Source of the DNA: Rhynchospora pubera
Lineage: Eukaryota; Streptophyta; Magnoliopsida; Poales; Cyperaceae
Direction of reading: 5' to 3'
DNA: 64,000 bases
Assembly (NCBI GenBank): GCA_028095005.1
Contig: CM051460.1
Location: 163,241,461 to 163,305,460 of the forward strand
Both the position numbers and the translations under genes were made by a program. The stretch's first letter is position 1. Every line of letters begins with the position of its first letter. Shown piece by piece: positions 1-11,335 of the stretch. Under the pieces are notes generated by a model, which was not told the DNA's origin, ran no database searches, and saw only the letters and a program-made list of their open reading frames with translations.

Positions 1-420
1 CACAGTAGTAGTAAGGATTAATGAAGATGAGTATCGATTTGATATAATTTTTTTATTTTCTTGGATCGGCAAAGTTTTGTTTTCCATGACTTTTAAGCGA
101 GGGAGTGAGAGAGATGGAAAGATAGGGTTCCACAAAATCAAGCGAGAAAGATCGAGATAAAGGTCAGGAAGAAGAGAAATCGAAGAGCATAGCCTTTCTA
201 GGGTTGCTGCGGAGAGAGAGTTGCAAAAGTGCGAGGTGCGATGAAGGAAGTCAGGCTTGGTTTTCTTCTCTCTCTTTCGCTAGGAGACGTGACAGAGAGT
301 GAGGATAGAAGGAATAGAGTCAGAGATGGAGAGGAGAGAAAACAGAGAGGGTTAGAGACGGAAACACATAACGGAAAAAATAAAGAATCGCGCTCTCTGC
401 GTGCTAAAATATGAACTGTC
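1..420 (-). other. Possible 5' end of a gene leaving the left edge
   Basis: Read on the minus strand, this stretch is CT-rich and contains an AACCCTAG telo-box-like word (about 199-206), both common in plant 5' leaders. An ATG at 87-89 opens a minus-strand reading frame that is still open at base 1 (about 29 codons, starting MENKTLPIQ). No splice site or domain can be judged from so little sequence. It could equally be noncoding. Confidence 0.22.
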
Positions 421-512
421 CGATCTCATCATCACACGAAGTTTAAAGCGATCTGACGGTAGAAAACTTAATAGGAGATGGGCTCAGTCCTATCCATAGG
501 ACTTTAGCCATC

Positions 513-515
<3 letters not shown>

Positions 516-563
<48 letters not shown>
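516..563. repeat. (TA)n microsatellite running into (CA)n
   Basis: A run of about 19 TA units (516-553) passes directly into a short AC run (554-562). It is a simple repeat and likely length-polymorphic. Confidence 0.9.
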
Positions 564-656
564 AATGAATTGTAAGGAATCGCTGCGCACAACTCCATCC
601 ATGGAAAATGCCGATTGCCTAATTAACCTTTCCAGAAAAAGCTGCTCCCTGATCTC

Positions 657-770
657 TTTCCTTTTCATTTTCGTTGATTCGCTCCTTAAATTATTTTATT
701 TCCCTGCAAGCACTCTGACAGCTCTAATAAAGTGCCTTTCCTTTTCATTTTCGTTGATTCGCTCCTTAAC
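657..770 (+). repeat. 33-bp direct repeat, period 80 bp
   Basis: The same roughly 33-bp stretch (beginning TTTCCTTTTCATTTTCG) occurs at 657-689 and 737-769. This looks like a local duplication with about 47 bp of unrelated sequence between the copies. No coding function is apparent. Confidence 0.85.
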
Positions 771-967
771 TATGGCAGATTCGAATCTGCCATATTTATC
801 TATTTATTCTTTTTTCCTTCTCTATATTACACGCCAAGCGGATCATCAGAATTTTACTTCCCTAGAAGGCTGGCACGCTTAATTGTAATGCTGCTAGTGG
901 CACAAATTATCCGAAATATCTGAGCTACAGAGCTAGACATGATTAGCAAATAGCAATAGGCATGAAG

Positions 968-1372
968 GCAGCAGGTTAGCGCTCTAACCTTTAGGTTACA
1001 CTTACACAATTTGTGTATAGGGGTGTCAGCGTGAAAAAATGGCACGTGGTGCCGTTTCGTTTAAGTGAAACGGAACGCATAACAAAACTGGTTTTCATTC
1101 CGTTCCAATAACGAAACGGTAAACGGAACATAGAATTATATCGTTTCGACTGCCTCATTTCAAACCGTTTCATGTGTTATTTCTGAAGTGGAACGGTTAA
1201 CAAAACAAAATTCTGTGCCGTTTCAAAAATGAAACAGTTAACGAAATGATATTCTATACCGCGTTCCTTAATGGAACGGAAAACGGAACAGTCCGTTCCG
1301 TGCTTTTTTGACGCGTTTGACAGCTCTATTTGTGTAACCCAAACATGTTGGAGCGCTAACCTCCAACACCTC
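968..1372. repeat. Inverted-repeat arms flanking the hAT MITE
   Basis: Outside the MITE, GGTTAGCGCTCTAACC (974-989) is matched in reverse complement by GGAGCGCTAACC (1350-1361). The adjoining GGTTACAC and GTGTAACC words also match. Removing the MITE leaves a roughly 75-bp imperfect hairpin, so the MITE landed inside a small palindromic repeat. The age and identity of the outer repeat are unknown. Confidence 0.6.
1018..1328. mobile_element. hAT-type MITE with perfect 8-bp TSD
   Basis: This 311-bp element starts TAGGGGTGTCAGCGTG. Its end, read in reverse complement, starts TAGAGCTGTCAAACGCG, giving imperfect terminal inverted repeats. It is flanked by TTTGTGTA on both sides (1010-1017 and 1329-1336), an exact 8-bp duplication as hAT transposases make. 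The interior is filled with CCGTTTC/GAAACGG words in both orientations, resembling subterminal transposase-binding arrays. It has no ORF and is non-autonomous. Confidence 0.88.
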
Positions 1373-2340
1373 CACCGCATAAGTGGTCCGCATTAACTGC
1401 ACCTGCTAACCCAATCAGTTTATTGGAATATTTAACGATTCCATAATTGCGTACAAACAGACATAATGAACACCCATTTGTGTCTTTGTGATTTTTGGAT
1501 AGCAGATAAAATCGAGCTCAAGGAAACATCTCTTGAGGCCATACTTTTGAGAAGAGATGTGCCAGCATTTTAGACACGTGAGTTCCATGACATATATAAG
1601 CTGCAATTTTCATGGACAATTGGTAACAGCAGTAATATAGTAAACAAAAGAATAAATATATTATATGGGTGAACTACACACAGTTCAGCTGCTAACTATT
1701 AGAATCTGACACATCCACCTACAAACAAAAAGAGAGCTTAAGAGAGACATCACAATAATATCACATGAACGGTTTATGATAAACTGTTTCTACCTACGGC
1801 TTGTACCAAAGGAAAAAGACAATAAAATGCTTCTTCACGACACAATACATAATAGGCAAAAACAAATGCAGCTCAAAATACACCCAACCTATAGACCTTT
1901 AATTAGAAAAAAGGTAAAAAAGATTACTTTTTTTTAAACCATTGATTGCAATTTAAGCTCCACACAAGCAGGGAAGGTTTGTGGTTAAGAAAGCAATACA
2001 GCACAATAGCCCATAACAAGCAGGCTTTATCCTTTTTCCCTTTTTATTTTTTATTTGTTAAAAAAACCTCTAACAGCACTAACCAAACTAGTGCATCTGC
2101 ATTACATTTTTGTTTGGTACTACATAGACAACCTTAACACTTGCACTGACCACGCAAAACAAGAATGTAGAAATGCATAATTACACTATACTATTTTGGC
2201 AAAAGTTCCACTCAGGGTACGCAAAACCTCAGAAAGAGAGGAAACAAAGAAGGTGCATAGATAAGATAATCTAATCAACTAATAGCTCCATTAACATCAT
2301 AAAAATGAGATCAAGTACAATTGCATTGCATTTTCTAACA
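1373..2340. other. Intergenic spacer downstream of MED7
   Basis: AT-rich DNA with no ORF of note, no terminal repeats and no RNA gene that I can see. The part nearest 2340 must include the MED7 3' UTR and poly(A) region. Confidence 0.6.
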
Positions 2341-3897
2341 TCATTGGCTATCTAATATTTGAATGGATTCCTTGAGCAGTTTCTGTGCCTCCTCTCTCCT
2401 CCTAAACATATCACAACAAAGTTCCAAAGTTAGAATCAATATTTTCAATCAGGGGTTGACGAGGAAGTAGGGATGCTTCTGTAATAACACTGAAACTGTC
2501 TGCTTACTAAAGTGGATAGTTACAATACTATAGTTGCAGTTTATACAGCAATAGTTAGGTCTGGCATCAATAAATTTTGTGATATGTTAATAATTGACAC
2601 AAATTCTGTGAAGTACCTCTTGATATCTTCAACTGCTTGCTTGCGCCGTTGGATTTGGCTTTCCAATATGTGAATGAGTGTTGCTCTTGCCTATATATAC
2701 ACACATAGCAGAAAGTAAATACTAAATGCAGTATGCACAGGAAGAAAAGGGGATTTTATAACATTTTCAGTTTTTCAACACATATGTAGTCAACAAATTT
2801 TCTGGATTGAACAAAAAGAATCTCAATTCAGACTGAATAAAATATTTAAATTTTTCATATAAAACCCAAGTTAATATTTTGTCAGGCCCAGATTGAACTA
2901 ATCAAACCCAAGATTTAGGTCTTGGGGTGACTATACTTGCTTGCCCAAGTTTCACCCACAAGACACCAAAAAAGCGTTGGAGTGACAATGCCCTGTGACC
3001 AAGGCACACTACTCAAGCACATCAAATATGGGAACGTCTCTGTAGAGTGTAGACAACTGGATCAATGATCAATCAAGTACCTGATGGGGTCGTAAGGAAT
3101 TAAGCAGATGGTGCATATTACGCAAGATTAGGGAAATATCTTCGACTCTACGTGCATATTGAGATGGCCGTTCGATCAATACATCAGCTAGTTCCAGTAT
3201 ATGCAACTGTAAATCCCGATTCAGCGACATCAATTCCTTCTTAAAGTCTGAAACAATAACAAATTAATAGGCCACTCTGATTTTAGAAATGAAAGATCCC
3301 AATTTCCAAGTGCTATACCACATTGAAGTTTAGATATACAAAATAGCAGGTATCTAGTCAGACGAGCAATTGACACAACTGGCAAATTTGCTCAGCATGA
3401 ATTCGAATTGGCCTGGACTGGAGCGAGTCCAACTAAAAGTACATCTTTGTTTCGCTCCTTGGAAATCTACTCCTACTTACTGTGCCCCAAATCATCATAA
3501 ACCAATTCCCAAATCTACAATATCCTAAAAAGGAGTACAGAAGTGAGAATTTCTAACTAACTAAATAATTCAAAAAACATACCGATATTAGGGCCTTTAG
3601 GGTAGAGCTGGCGCACACCCTGATCCTCCAAACTGGGGAGAACAGCCTCAGTCTAAGAAAGGTTCATAAATATAAGTATATATCCATTCTATAAGTAAAA
3701 GAAAAGAAAACTAAAGGAAAGGAAGTATAATGTAAGAAGAAAAAGGTACGGACAGTGTAGGTGGCGCCGTAGAGGGGATAGGAACCTTCGACAGGTGGAG
3801 GCGGCGGTGGAGCTGAATCTGGATCGGTCGAGTAATCGCTGTATAAGCGGTAGAACGGCGGTGGCGGTGGGTACGACGCAGCAGTGCCCGTCGCCAT
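2341..3897 (-). CDS. MED7: Mediator complex subunit 7 (MED7)
   Basis: Five exons on the minus strand join to 171 codons: 3754-3897, 3583-3652, 3081-3247, 2617-2690 and 2341-2401 (stop TGA at 2341-2343). Exon lengths sum to 516 nt, the phases close, and all introns are GT-AG. The product begins MATGTAASYPPPPPFYRLYS, followed by a second proline-rich stretch (PPPPPPVEGSYPL), the block LPSLEDQGVRQLYPKGPN, and a helical C-terminal half containing LQLHILELADVLIERPSQYA and RRKQAVEDIKRRREEAQ. These are the MED7 family (PF05983) blocks, and the length matches plant MED7 (about 170 aa). MED7 sits in the middle module of Mediator, where it pairs with MED21 and links activators to RNA polymerase II. A TATA-like box lies at 4061-4068. 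Exon 1 ends at a slightly weak donor (GTCCGT), chosen because only that join keeps the family reading frame. Confidence 0.95.
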
Positions 3898-4060
3898 TTC
3901 TCCCTCTCTCCACCAGCACCACCACTCTCCTCTCCCTCGCCTCGCGCTCGACTCGGAGGAAGATTAGAAGTTTAGAACGCAGAGAGGAAGCCGATTTTAC
4001 TGGAACGGGCCTCTGGGCCTTTTTAAGTCCAGACTTAAACCCACTCGTTTATTTTTTTGT

Positions 4061-4068
4061 TATATAGC
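4061..4068 (-). promoter_or_regulatory. TATA box of MED7
   Basis: Read on the minus strand the word is GCTATATAAC, about 165 bp upstream of the MED7 start codon. That spacing would give a short 5' UTR of roughly 130 nt. It is supported by position and sequence only. Confidence 0.5.
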
Positions 4069-4621
4069 ATCATGGACCTTTGATCGGACGGTTCAGATCA
4101 AAAGTCTGCCTTCTAGATATGGATTCATAGCATTCATAGGTGGCTCATCGCTCGTGTTTTGGGTACAACTGTACAAGTTCCTTCCCAACCAGAATCCCAG
4201 GTTTAAAGCAGATGGCAATGCTTTACATGTTACTCTCAGACTCAGACACAATGTTGAGCATTTGCCTGTTGCATGTCAAATTTATTAACACTACACGTCT
4301 ACACGTCTCTTAGCTCTATCACTATATATATCAGATGGTTTGCTAGAACTCCACAATTTCCAGTTTATGACTTAGCAACCAGCATTCTCGAAAGAAGAAT
4401 TAGATGTATAGGTAAATTAAAATTATGTTTTATTATTTATCTAAGCGAAAGAACTGTATCTGCGAGTTAAAAGAATATTTAAATAGGAGCCACTAGTCAA
4501 ATTCCCAAAAAAAATTTCACTCTAGGTTAGCAATGGAGCTAAGAACAACTACAAGTATACTCAAATAGACTCTACTCAAATGAATTTAGTCAATTTACTA
4601 CAAAAAAGCTTTGCAACATTG
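4069..4621. other. Spacer between MED7 promoter and the next gene's 3' end
   Basis: About 550 bp holding the upstream region of MED7 and the 3' UTR of the Hep_59/TLS1-like gene, both transcribed leftwards. No other gene or repeat is visible. Confidence 0.55.
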
Positions 4622-7009
4622 CTATCTACGCATGACACGGTATTTCTCTCTCTTTCGAAACCTCTCAAGCATGAACTCATCTGTCGCCGCCTCTCTCCTA
4701 CCACCTTCTGCTTTATTGTTGTTAGTATTACTACTATCACTGTTGTTGTCGCTCTTAATAGATTCTGTTGGTTTTCCCATGGCTTCATTAGATTGTGGGC
4801 CCTGTTCTTCATACAGTTTGGGATGCTCTGACAGGTTGGGAATATGGAAAACCAAATTAGAGAGTTTATGGTTAACAAAAAGCAAAAAAATGAGTGGAAC
4901 TGGCATAGTTATATTGCCAGATGTTGGTGGTACAGTACCAAAAATTCATGATATAAAATTAAAAGGCTGCTTTTTTTGTTTATTGTTCCAACTAAATTTA
5001 GAGTACAACCTATAATCAAACAATTATACATTAGTATATCAGGTAATATAGCCCACACTGATAGTGTTCAGTACCTTAACCCTTAAGCCTAAAAAAACAA
5101 TGTAGATAACTTTCCCACCTTGAATATGTTTTCATAGCAGATGCAAGCCATCAAACAGCAAGCAGAAGTAAACTGAGAAAAATGTATTTACCTCTCCTAA
5201 GTTTTTCAGCATAGTCACGGCCTCTATGTAAGTAATCAGCACTGTAACTCGAAGGGATGCTCAGATCAGATTTTGTCTTGCCTGCTAATCGTTTCTCTTG
5301 CAAATGCTTTTTAGCTGCCTCTGTTTCTTCTATATTCTTCAGTTTAAACCTGCATCAACCTCACATTCATCAATCTCTGAACATTGCAACAACTAAATAT
5401 TCCTACTCTGACAAATTTCAACTTTAAAAACTAATAACATTGGTCTATGTCAAATCTGGCTATAGCATTCATTCCAAATTCAAATCACACAGAAGTTATA
5501 GAATAATTAGTCAAAACTTGTTCTAACACACGCTAAGTCAGAAAATATATACTGAAGTATCTATTTTGACAAAAAAAAAAAAAGGCTTGGTTCAAAACTG
5601 AATAAAATGCATATTATCACGACAAATAATTTTGTTGACTAACATTAGTTTAATGGATCCAAAAGCACTGAATTCATGAATAAGTTGCGAAGATCTAAAA
5701 TCCGTATTCAAGTATAATACAGGTAACATTAATAGTTCAGTTTTTTTATACTACAAATTATCAAAATACTGATATCTGTAGGAAGGGAACAAAAGTTTGT
5801 AAATGCCAAGTAAATTTTCGATACAATCCTCTGATCATTTCTAAAATCTGTATTGGACAAATTATTTGCAAAACCCTATCGAAATTGTCTATTAGTTTGG
5901 GAGATCCTGTAAAATAATAATATGGGGGTATAATACAGGTGCCATGTGAAAACCTTGTCACTATGCATAATCTGTGCAAATCAGAAATTGACAAAATGAT
6001 AAGCATCAACCGGACAAATCAAAGATGAGTGACAAATCAAATGAGCTATAGTCATGGTTGTCTGTGGAATTAACCCAAAAAAAATTTTTACAATTGGAAC
6101 AAACTGGGTTACTGTCTGTATTTTGCTCTCTTACCTCAACAGCTTTACTGGCAGCTAAAAACTTGATAAAAAATAAAAAAGATAGATTAAATCAAAGACT
6201 TACTCAATTGGTAGCTGCACTTCAGCAATTCCAGTGGTCCATTGTGTAGAGCTTTCCTCGGAGTTTCTCTTCTTCACCTGAAGCACAAATACCAAACCAT
6301 CAAATAACAATGACAGAGAGAACGACAATTAAATAAAAAGGGGGGTTAATAGAGACCTTGAGATGATCTGGCACCACATACAGTTCATCGACCTGATCGT
6401 TCTCCTCCTTTTCAGTCGCATCTACTTTCTTTCCCCTCCTCTTTGCCAGTTCTTGCTCCACATACCTCATCCTTTGTAAGAGTAAAATTCTCAGAAGTTT
6501 ATTCAAAAAAGAGCGAGGATGCATACTGCATACATACGGGGGACAGTGAGAAAAGAGGAGAGTTAGAGGATGCATACATACATATTGGGGTCTTCAATTG
6601 TGACAGCAGTCTCCTGAGCAAAAGTATCTTGCAAAACCTGCTCCTCTTTCTCCTCCCCTCCACCTTCGCCTCCTCTCCCACTAGACCTTCTCACTGGAGG
6701 GAGGGCCCCACTGTCAGTGGTAGCAGTGGGAAGTGCTGGAATCCCAGTCTTCCTCTCCCGCTGCTTCTGCAGAAATCTCACCTCCTCCAACACCATCCTA
6801 CATTAATTCAACTCAATCAGTTCAACCAGTACCTACTTCCACCAGTCGATCAGATGCAGTCACAAATGCGATTAAATCAGACTACGTAAAAGAAGAGGGA
6901 AAAAGAAAAAAGAGAAAAACCTTCGGTGAAGTTCGTCCTCGGAATCGTCACCGGGATTGGTTTGGTCATCGTCGTGGCTTCTCTTACGGAAGTTTTTCTT
7001 AGGAGGCAT
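4622..7009 (-). CDS. Hep_59 / C9orf78 / TLS1-like splicing-associated protein
   Basis: Six minus-strand exons join to 285 codons plus stop: 6921-7009, 6582-6797, 6357-6471, 6204-6277, 5192-5349 and 4622-4827 (stop TAG at 4622-4624). Lengths sum to 858 nt and every phase closes with GT-AG introns. The product starts MPPKKNFRKRSHDDD and carries the family blocks VRFLQKQRERKTGIPALP, LQDTFAQETAVTIEDPNM and YVEQELAKRRGKKVD. It also has an SSYSADY segment and a basic tail, MLERFRKREKYRVMRR. These identify the Hep_59 family (PF07052), whose members include human C9orf78 and fission yeast Tls1. Those relatives are nuclear and bind the spliceosomal helicase BRR2, so a role in pre-mRNA splicing is inferred. 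The protein is very charged and low in hydrophobic segments. A Gly/Arg/Glu-rich linker in exon 2 and a Ser/Asn-rich stretch before the C-terminus look disordered. The gene appears intact. Confidence 0.93.
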
Positions 7010-8060
7010 CTCTCTCTCCTTGTCTCCTCTGGAAGTGGTTTCTTTCCAAGTGTGGTCGGAGCAGAGCAGCTAGGGATCCGATGGAACTGGTCCGTCGTAC
7101 AATTGGGCTTGAGTTCAAACTTCAAACTTTGGAGTGGAAACTTTCAAGTTTCAAGCAGAGAGCTGCTCCTTGTTTGTGCGATCTGACTATCTGAGTCGCC
7201 TTGCCAGATCAACGGGTTCGGCTCGTGTCGGATCGGATGTACTTCAGCCTGATCTGAACCGTCCGTTTTAGGGACAGTAGTACCGATTGCGTCTGATTTA
7301 CGCACTGGCGATTGGATGTTAATTTAAACTTTTGACCCATGAAAATATTATTATCTCACCCATGTCATGTGTCCTTCCATCTTTAAAACCATAATATTGA
7401 TATATTGCTTGTAATTGTTAATAAATATATATTTTATTTTTTAATATTGATAGAATAATTTTAAGTTAAAAATTTTGAATTACTATATACTTGACAAAAA
7501 TGTCGATCTCTTGAAAATATTGTGATTTTTCTTACCATTTCGATTTCGATATCGTTAGCATTTATCTAGGGACTATAGTAACGAGACATCTAAAACTAAG
7601 AACTGAAAACGTTGGACAGAAAGAATTAAATGGTATAGGAAAATAATTAAATGCCAATCTTTTTATGATGGAAATAATTCAACGCATTATAAAAGACAAC
7701 ACATCATCTGTAGTAAATGACAAAGGGTTTCACAATTAGTTTTGCTTAATAATTAATTCAATTGACATGTCAATTCAACACAACATTGCCACGCTTCACC
7801 TTTCATAATTTACGTTTCATGATTTTTGGTTAGATATAACGGTTCCACCTACCGTCATCCACAACAGCCTCTTAGTTAGAAATGTCTCGATCTCTTTTTA
7901 TTTAAGAATAATTCGCAAATCGGAAAGCAAAAAGATAAGTAAACAAAATGCTAAAAAAGGGACCTGCAACAGTTTTCCGAACAACACACCTCCTCTTATT
8001 TTCTTAATTCACGCATGATATGCTTATGTGCTTTTCTATTCATGTTTTTCTATTTATGTG
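7010..8060. other. Promoter-side intergenic DNA
   Basis: The first 250 bp must hold the promoter and 5' UTR of the minus-strand Hep_59/TLS1-like gene. The remainder is AT-rich with no ORF, tandem repeat or terminal repeats that I can recognise. Confidence 0.5.
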
Positions 8061-8202
8061 GGCTCCGTTTGGATGGTGTGAGAATAAGAGGAATAAGGGA
8101 AGAAGTGAGAAGAAGTATTGGGAAGTGTGTAACTTTATGAAGAGTCTGGATTACTTATAATAAATTTATTTTCTTATTCTCACACCTCATCCAAACAGAG
8201 CC
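8061..8202. mobile_element. Short MITE, copy 1, TIR GGCTC(C/T)GTTTGGATG
   Basis: This 142-bp element begins GGCTCCGTTTGGATGGTGTG and ends with the near complement CCTCATCCAAACAGAGCC. GTG flanks both ends (8058-8060 and 8203-8205), suggesting a 3-bp target duplication. It has no coding capacity. The transposase superfamily is uncertain. Confidence 0.75.
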
Positions 8203-8260
8203 GTGGAAAAATAGTATGAGTTCCTAACTACGTGGTGTATTAAGTATGCATCTTAACTTC

Positions 8261-8398
8261 GGCTCTGTTTGGATGGTGTGGGAATAAGAGTAGAAGTATT
8301 GAGAAGTGTATAATTTTGTGAAAAATTTGAATTGTTTATAATAAATTTATTCTCTTATTTTTTTATTTTCTTATTTTTAGAGCTCATCCAAACGAGCC
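8261..8398. mobile_element. Short MITE, copy 2, same family
   Basis: This 138-bp element begins GGCTCTGTTTGGATGGTGTG and ends CTCATCCAAACGAGCC. TTC flanks both ends (8258-8260 and 8399-8401), again a 3-bp duplication. It lies only 58 bp from copy 1 and shares the interior words AATAAGAG and TAATAAATTTATT. Confidence 0.75.
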
Positions 8399-8820
8399 TT
8401 CAATGAGTTATCCTTTGTTATTATGAGAAAAAATATAAGTTTTTATGTATCAATGTATGCTTACGAGTCTTTACGTTATTTTAGTTGAGTATTGATAAAT
8501 AAATTATTAGATTTTTATTTTTTTTATTGTACATAACTGCACACTTTCGATATTTTCAAGGCTTTTAATGCCATGAAAGATTCAAGGGTCATGGGATGTG
8601 CTAAGGATAGAATTCTATCGTCCCGGTTTACCTTCGTCTCTGGCGCTACACGGTTCACACTTCACACTAAGTTTGAGATAAAGAAAAGCTTTTAATAATA
8701 CTCTCGACGATTTTAATATAGATTTTATGAAAAAAATTTATCCGTTAATTAGTAGTACTGTAGGGCGCACACAGAAGATCTCATTCTAATGACAAGTTGA
8801 GAACATGCTACAGATCCAAA

Positions 8821-8823
8821 TCC

Positions 8824-8914
<91 letters not shown>
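8821..8914. repeat. (TTA)n microsatellite, left part
   Basis: About 31 uninterrupted TTA units stop at the left end of an hAT-type element. The same repeat resumes on the far side at 9486-9537. A poly-leucine ORF across it is an artefact of the repeat. Confidence 0.95.
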
Positions 8915-8916
<2 letters not shown>

Positions 8917-9485
8917 GGGGTGTATAAAAAAACCGTGAACCTGTTCAATCCGTTCAACCTACCCGATCCGAACCGTTGTTTACCGGGTTAGCATGATGTT
9001 GGGTTGGATACGGATTCTAATTTTGACAAACCCGTTACTTCGGGTTGGGTTATGAGTTTTGTACTAATAAACCCGTGTATAGTTTAACCCACCCGTTTAT
9101 CATTATTTATTCATCTTTGTCTCACTTTTTCTCATGTCCTTACTCAAATATCTCTTATTTCATGAAGTTTTGATCTCCTCCATAGGCATGCACGTCCTCT
9201 ATTCCTCTCACAATGACTCGAAAGTTGAAAGATGATTCAAATGCGTCTCTAATTTGCCTCGAACTAAATTGTAATAGCCACAAAATAATTTTTATATGTA
9301 TTTTTATTTGATCAAAATTTTAATTCACTAAACCCGTTTAACCCGTGAAAATCCGTACATAAAAAAAATTGACCGGTTGGGTTGGGTTACAGGTGGGTTA
9401 GCTAAATTTATTTTCTAACCCGGTATTGTCGGGTTGGGTTCAAATTTTGTTAAAATATCATCGACTCGCCCGTTGCACACCCCTA
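8915..9485. mobile_element. hAT-type MITE inserted in a TTA microsatellite
   Basis: This 571-bp element starts TAGGGGTGTATAAAAAAACC and ends GCCCGTTGCACACCCCTA, so both termini read TAGGGGTGTnnA. Subterminal regions are rich in AACCCG/CGGGTT words in both orientations, as in many plant non-autonomous hAT elements. TTA repeats on both sides hide the target duplication. No transposase ORF is present. Confidence 0.8.

Positions 9486-9537
<52 letters not shown>
9486..9537. repeat. (TTA)n microsatellite, right part
   Basis: About 17 further TTA/ATT units, the continuation of 8821-8914 on the other side of the hAT element. Confidence 0.92.
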
Positions 9538-9539
<2 letters not shown>

Positions 9540-9723
9540 TCAAAATTGCTTTCCACCATTCTCAAATTTTCATCATCTCTATTATCCGCTTATTTTTTTA
9601 TTTTCAAAAAACACGGTAATAACTGTTTTTTTTCATAATGCAATTAATTAATCCCAGAGATTCCCTCATCTCTCACCCCTTTTCAGTGTTTTTAACTTTT
9701 TATGTTTCTCATCCCTTCCATGG

Positions 9724-9883
9724 GGCTGTTTGGATTCCCCAAGGAATTTGGAGAATTTCATCTTTCTACCATAAATTTATTATAAACAATCCAAACTCTT
9801 CACAAAGTTACACACTTTCCAATAAATTTATTCATAGGAATTGCAACTTCCCCAAATTCCTAAGCGATCAAAACGACCCCCGT
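9724..9883. mobile_element. MITE-like element with TIR GGGGCTGTTTGGATT
   Basis: The left end reads GGGGCTGTTTGGATTCCCC and the right end, reverse complemented, reads GGGGTCGTTTTGATCGC. GGAATTTGG-type words follow in both arms and TAAATTTATT occurs in both halves. The length is about 160 bp. It resembles the pair at 8.06-8.40 kb, but the target duplication is unclear. Confidence 0.5.
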
Positions 9884-9954
9884 GTGTTTCTCTTTTACTC
9901 ATCAATATTCCTTCCCTACGTTTCCATTTCTCTCTTTCATGTGTTCTCTTCTTC

Positions 9955-10001
9955 GCACTAATTGTCCTATTTTCAAAATATAATTATTATGTAAAAAAAA
10001 A
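9955..10001. repeat. Minisatellite fragment left of solo LTR
   Basis: One unit of the type TAATTGT(T/C)CTATTTTCA-AATATAATT, the same repeat that continues at 11040-11330. The array was split by the LTR insertion. Confidence 0.6.
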
Positions 10002-11039
10002 TGTCACACCCTGCGCCGACACACCGACACACGGACGCGCGACGGTGGGATGGTATCTTCTGCATCCATCCGACGGTCCGTCAACCTACGTCACAAGCAA
10101 AAAAGGAACAAAACGGATGTTAGCTACAAAACTCAGTAACCGGTTATTTAACGACGCAGCTTCTCTATATTAGTTGATAAAACAAATTAAACATAATCGG
10201 ATTAATCCACATAACAAACCATACATTTCACGAAGATAATTGGATCTAGATCAGTCAAATCATATCATAATCAGGACAAAAAAATCCTCCCTAGTCACAG
10301 GGATCAGAACCGATCATAAAGTTCCTCCCCTATATCGGGGATCAGAACCAAATGAGGACATAAAGTTCCTCCCCTATCTCGGGGCTCAGAACCAAACCCC
10401 TCCCCTAGTAGGGGGATCAGGGTGCATGCATGAACAAATTCAGAGATTCAGGATTCTAAATCCGACATCCCTCAAAACATACCGCATACGGGTATACACA
10501 TGCAAGCAAAGCCAAGCAATAATCAAATCAAGCAATACGAAACTAAATATCGAGAAGTCCGATTACCTGACTGAGTGATCCAGTGCACAAGCAAATCAGG
10601 ATGGCTATAACTGCGACGTAGTTTCGAATTCCAAATGGCCGACTATTCAAATCCAAGGCGGTATTCAAAGTTTGACAGGGAGAGAGAGAGAAACATAAAT
10701 GATATACGAAATGAAATAAAATGAAGCTAGGGTCTATTTATAGTGGAGGTCCGGCTAAAATGGTAAATATTCTAGATTACTTTAATGGCTAAGTAAGCAA
10801 AAAGAAATTACTTCGTTACTATTTCTGAAAATATTAATACTATTTATAAAGATAGTGGAGTCTATTTGTAAAAATATTAATTATTAGAAATTATTTATAT
10901 AAATACTGATTACTTAGCTACTAAAAATATGGATAAGATAAAAAAGATATTTTCAAAGTGGATAAACTTGGAAATTTTTCAAATAGGACCTTAGAATTTG
11001 AAGTATTGCAAACAGGTCCTAAAATTCAGGGACGCCACA
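10002..11039. mobile_element. Probable solo LTR, about 1.04 kb
   Basis: The sequence begins TGTCACACCCTG and ends CAGGGACGCCACA, so it has TG..CA termini and a short inverted end. It holds a TATA-like word (TCTATTTATAGTGG, about 10,732-10,745) and a two-to-three-fold internal repeat of CCTCCCCTAT-TCGGGG-TCAGAACC (10,320-10,410). The flanks are A-rich (AAAAA/AAAAT), so the 5-bp duplication is only 4/5. No PBS, PPT or ORF adjoins it. Copia or Gypsy origin cannot be decided. Confidence 0.6.
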
Positions 11040-11335
11040 AAAATTAAAAAACTAATTGTTCTATTTTCATAATATAATTGTTCTGAACAAAAGCTAATTG
11101 GATTAGTTGTAGAGTATAATTGTTCAATAAATAAAAAACTAATTGCTCTAGTTTCATAATATAATTGTTCTAGAAGAAAAAAAGCTAATTGTTCTATTTT
11201 CAGAATATAATTATTCTTGGAAAAAAAAGATAATTGTTTTAGTTGTAAAATATAATTGTTATGTAAAAAAATTAATTGTTCTAGTTTCAGAATATAATTG
11301 TTCTAGTTTTTATATATAAATTTTCTAGAAAAATT
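11040..11335. repeat. Minisatellite array, about 45-60 bp units
   Basis: Four to five diverged copies of a unit containing CTAATTGTTCTA(G/T)TTTCA-AATATAATTGTTCT followed by an A-rich spacer. It is the continuation of 9955-10,001. Confidence 0.75.

Noticed and set aside
8797..8991. 64-codon ORF rich in leucine
   Set aside because: It is the TTA microsatellite read in one frame, with no other coding evidence.
10240..10578. 112-codon ORF with repeated PPLYRGSEP-like segments
   Set aside because: It lies inside the probable solo LTR and is explained by its internal tandem repeat.
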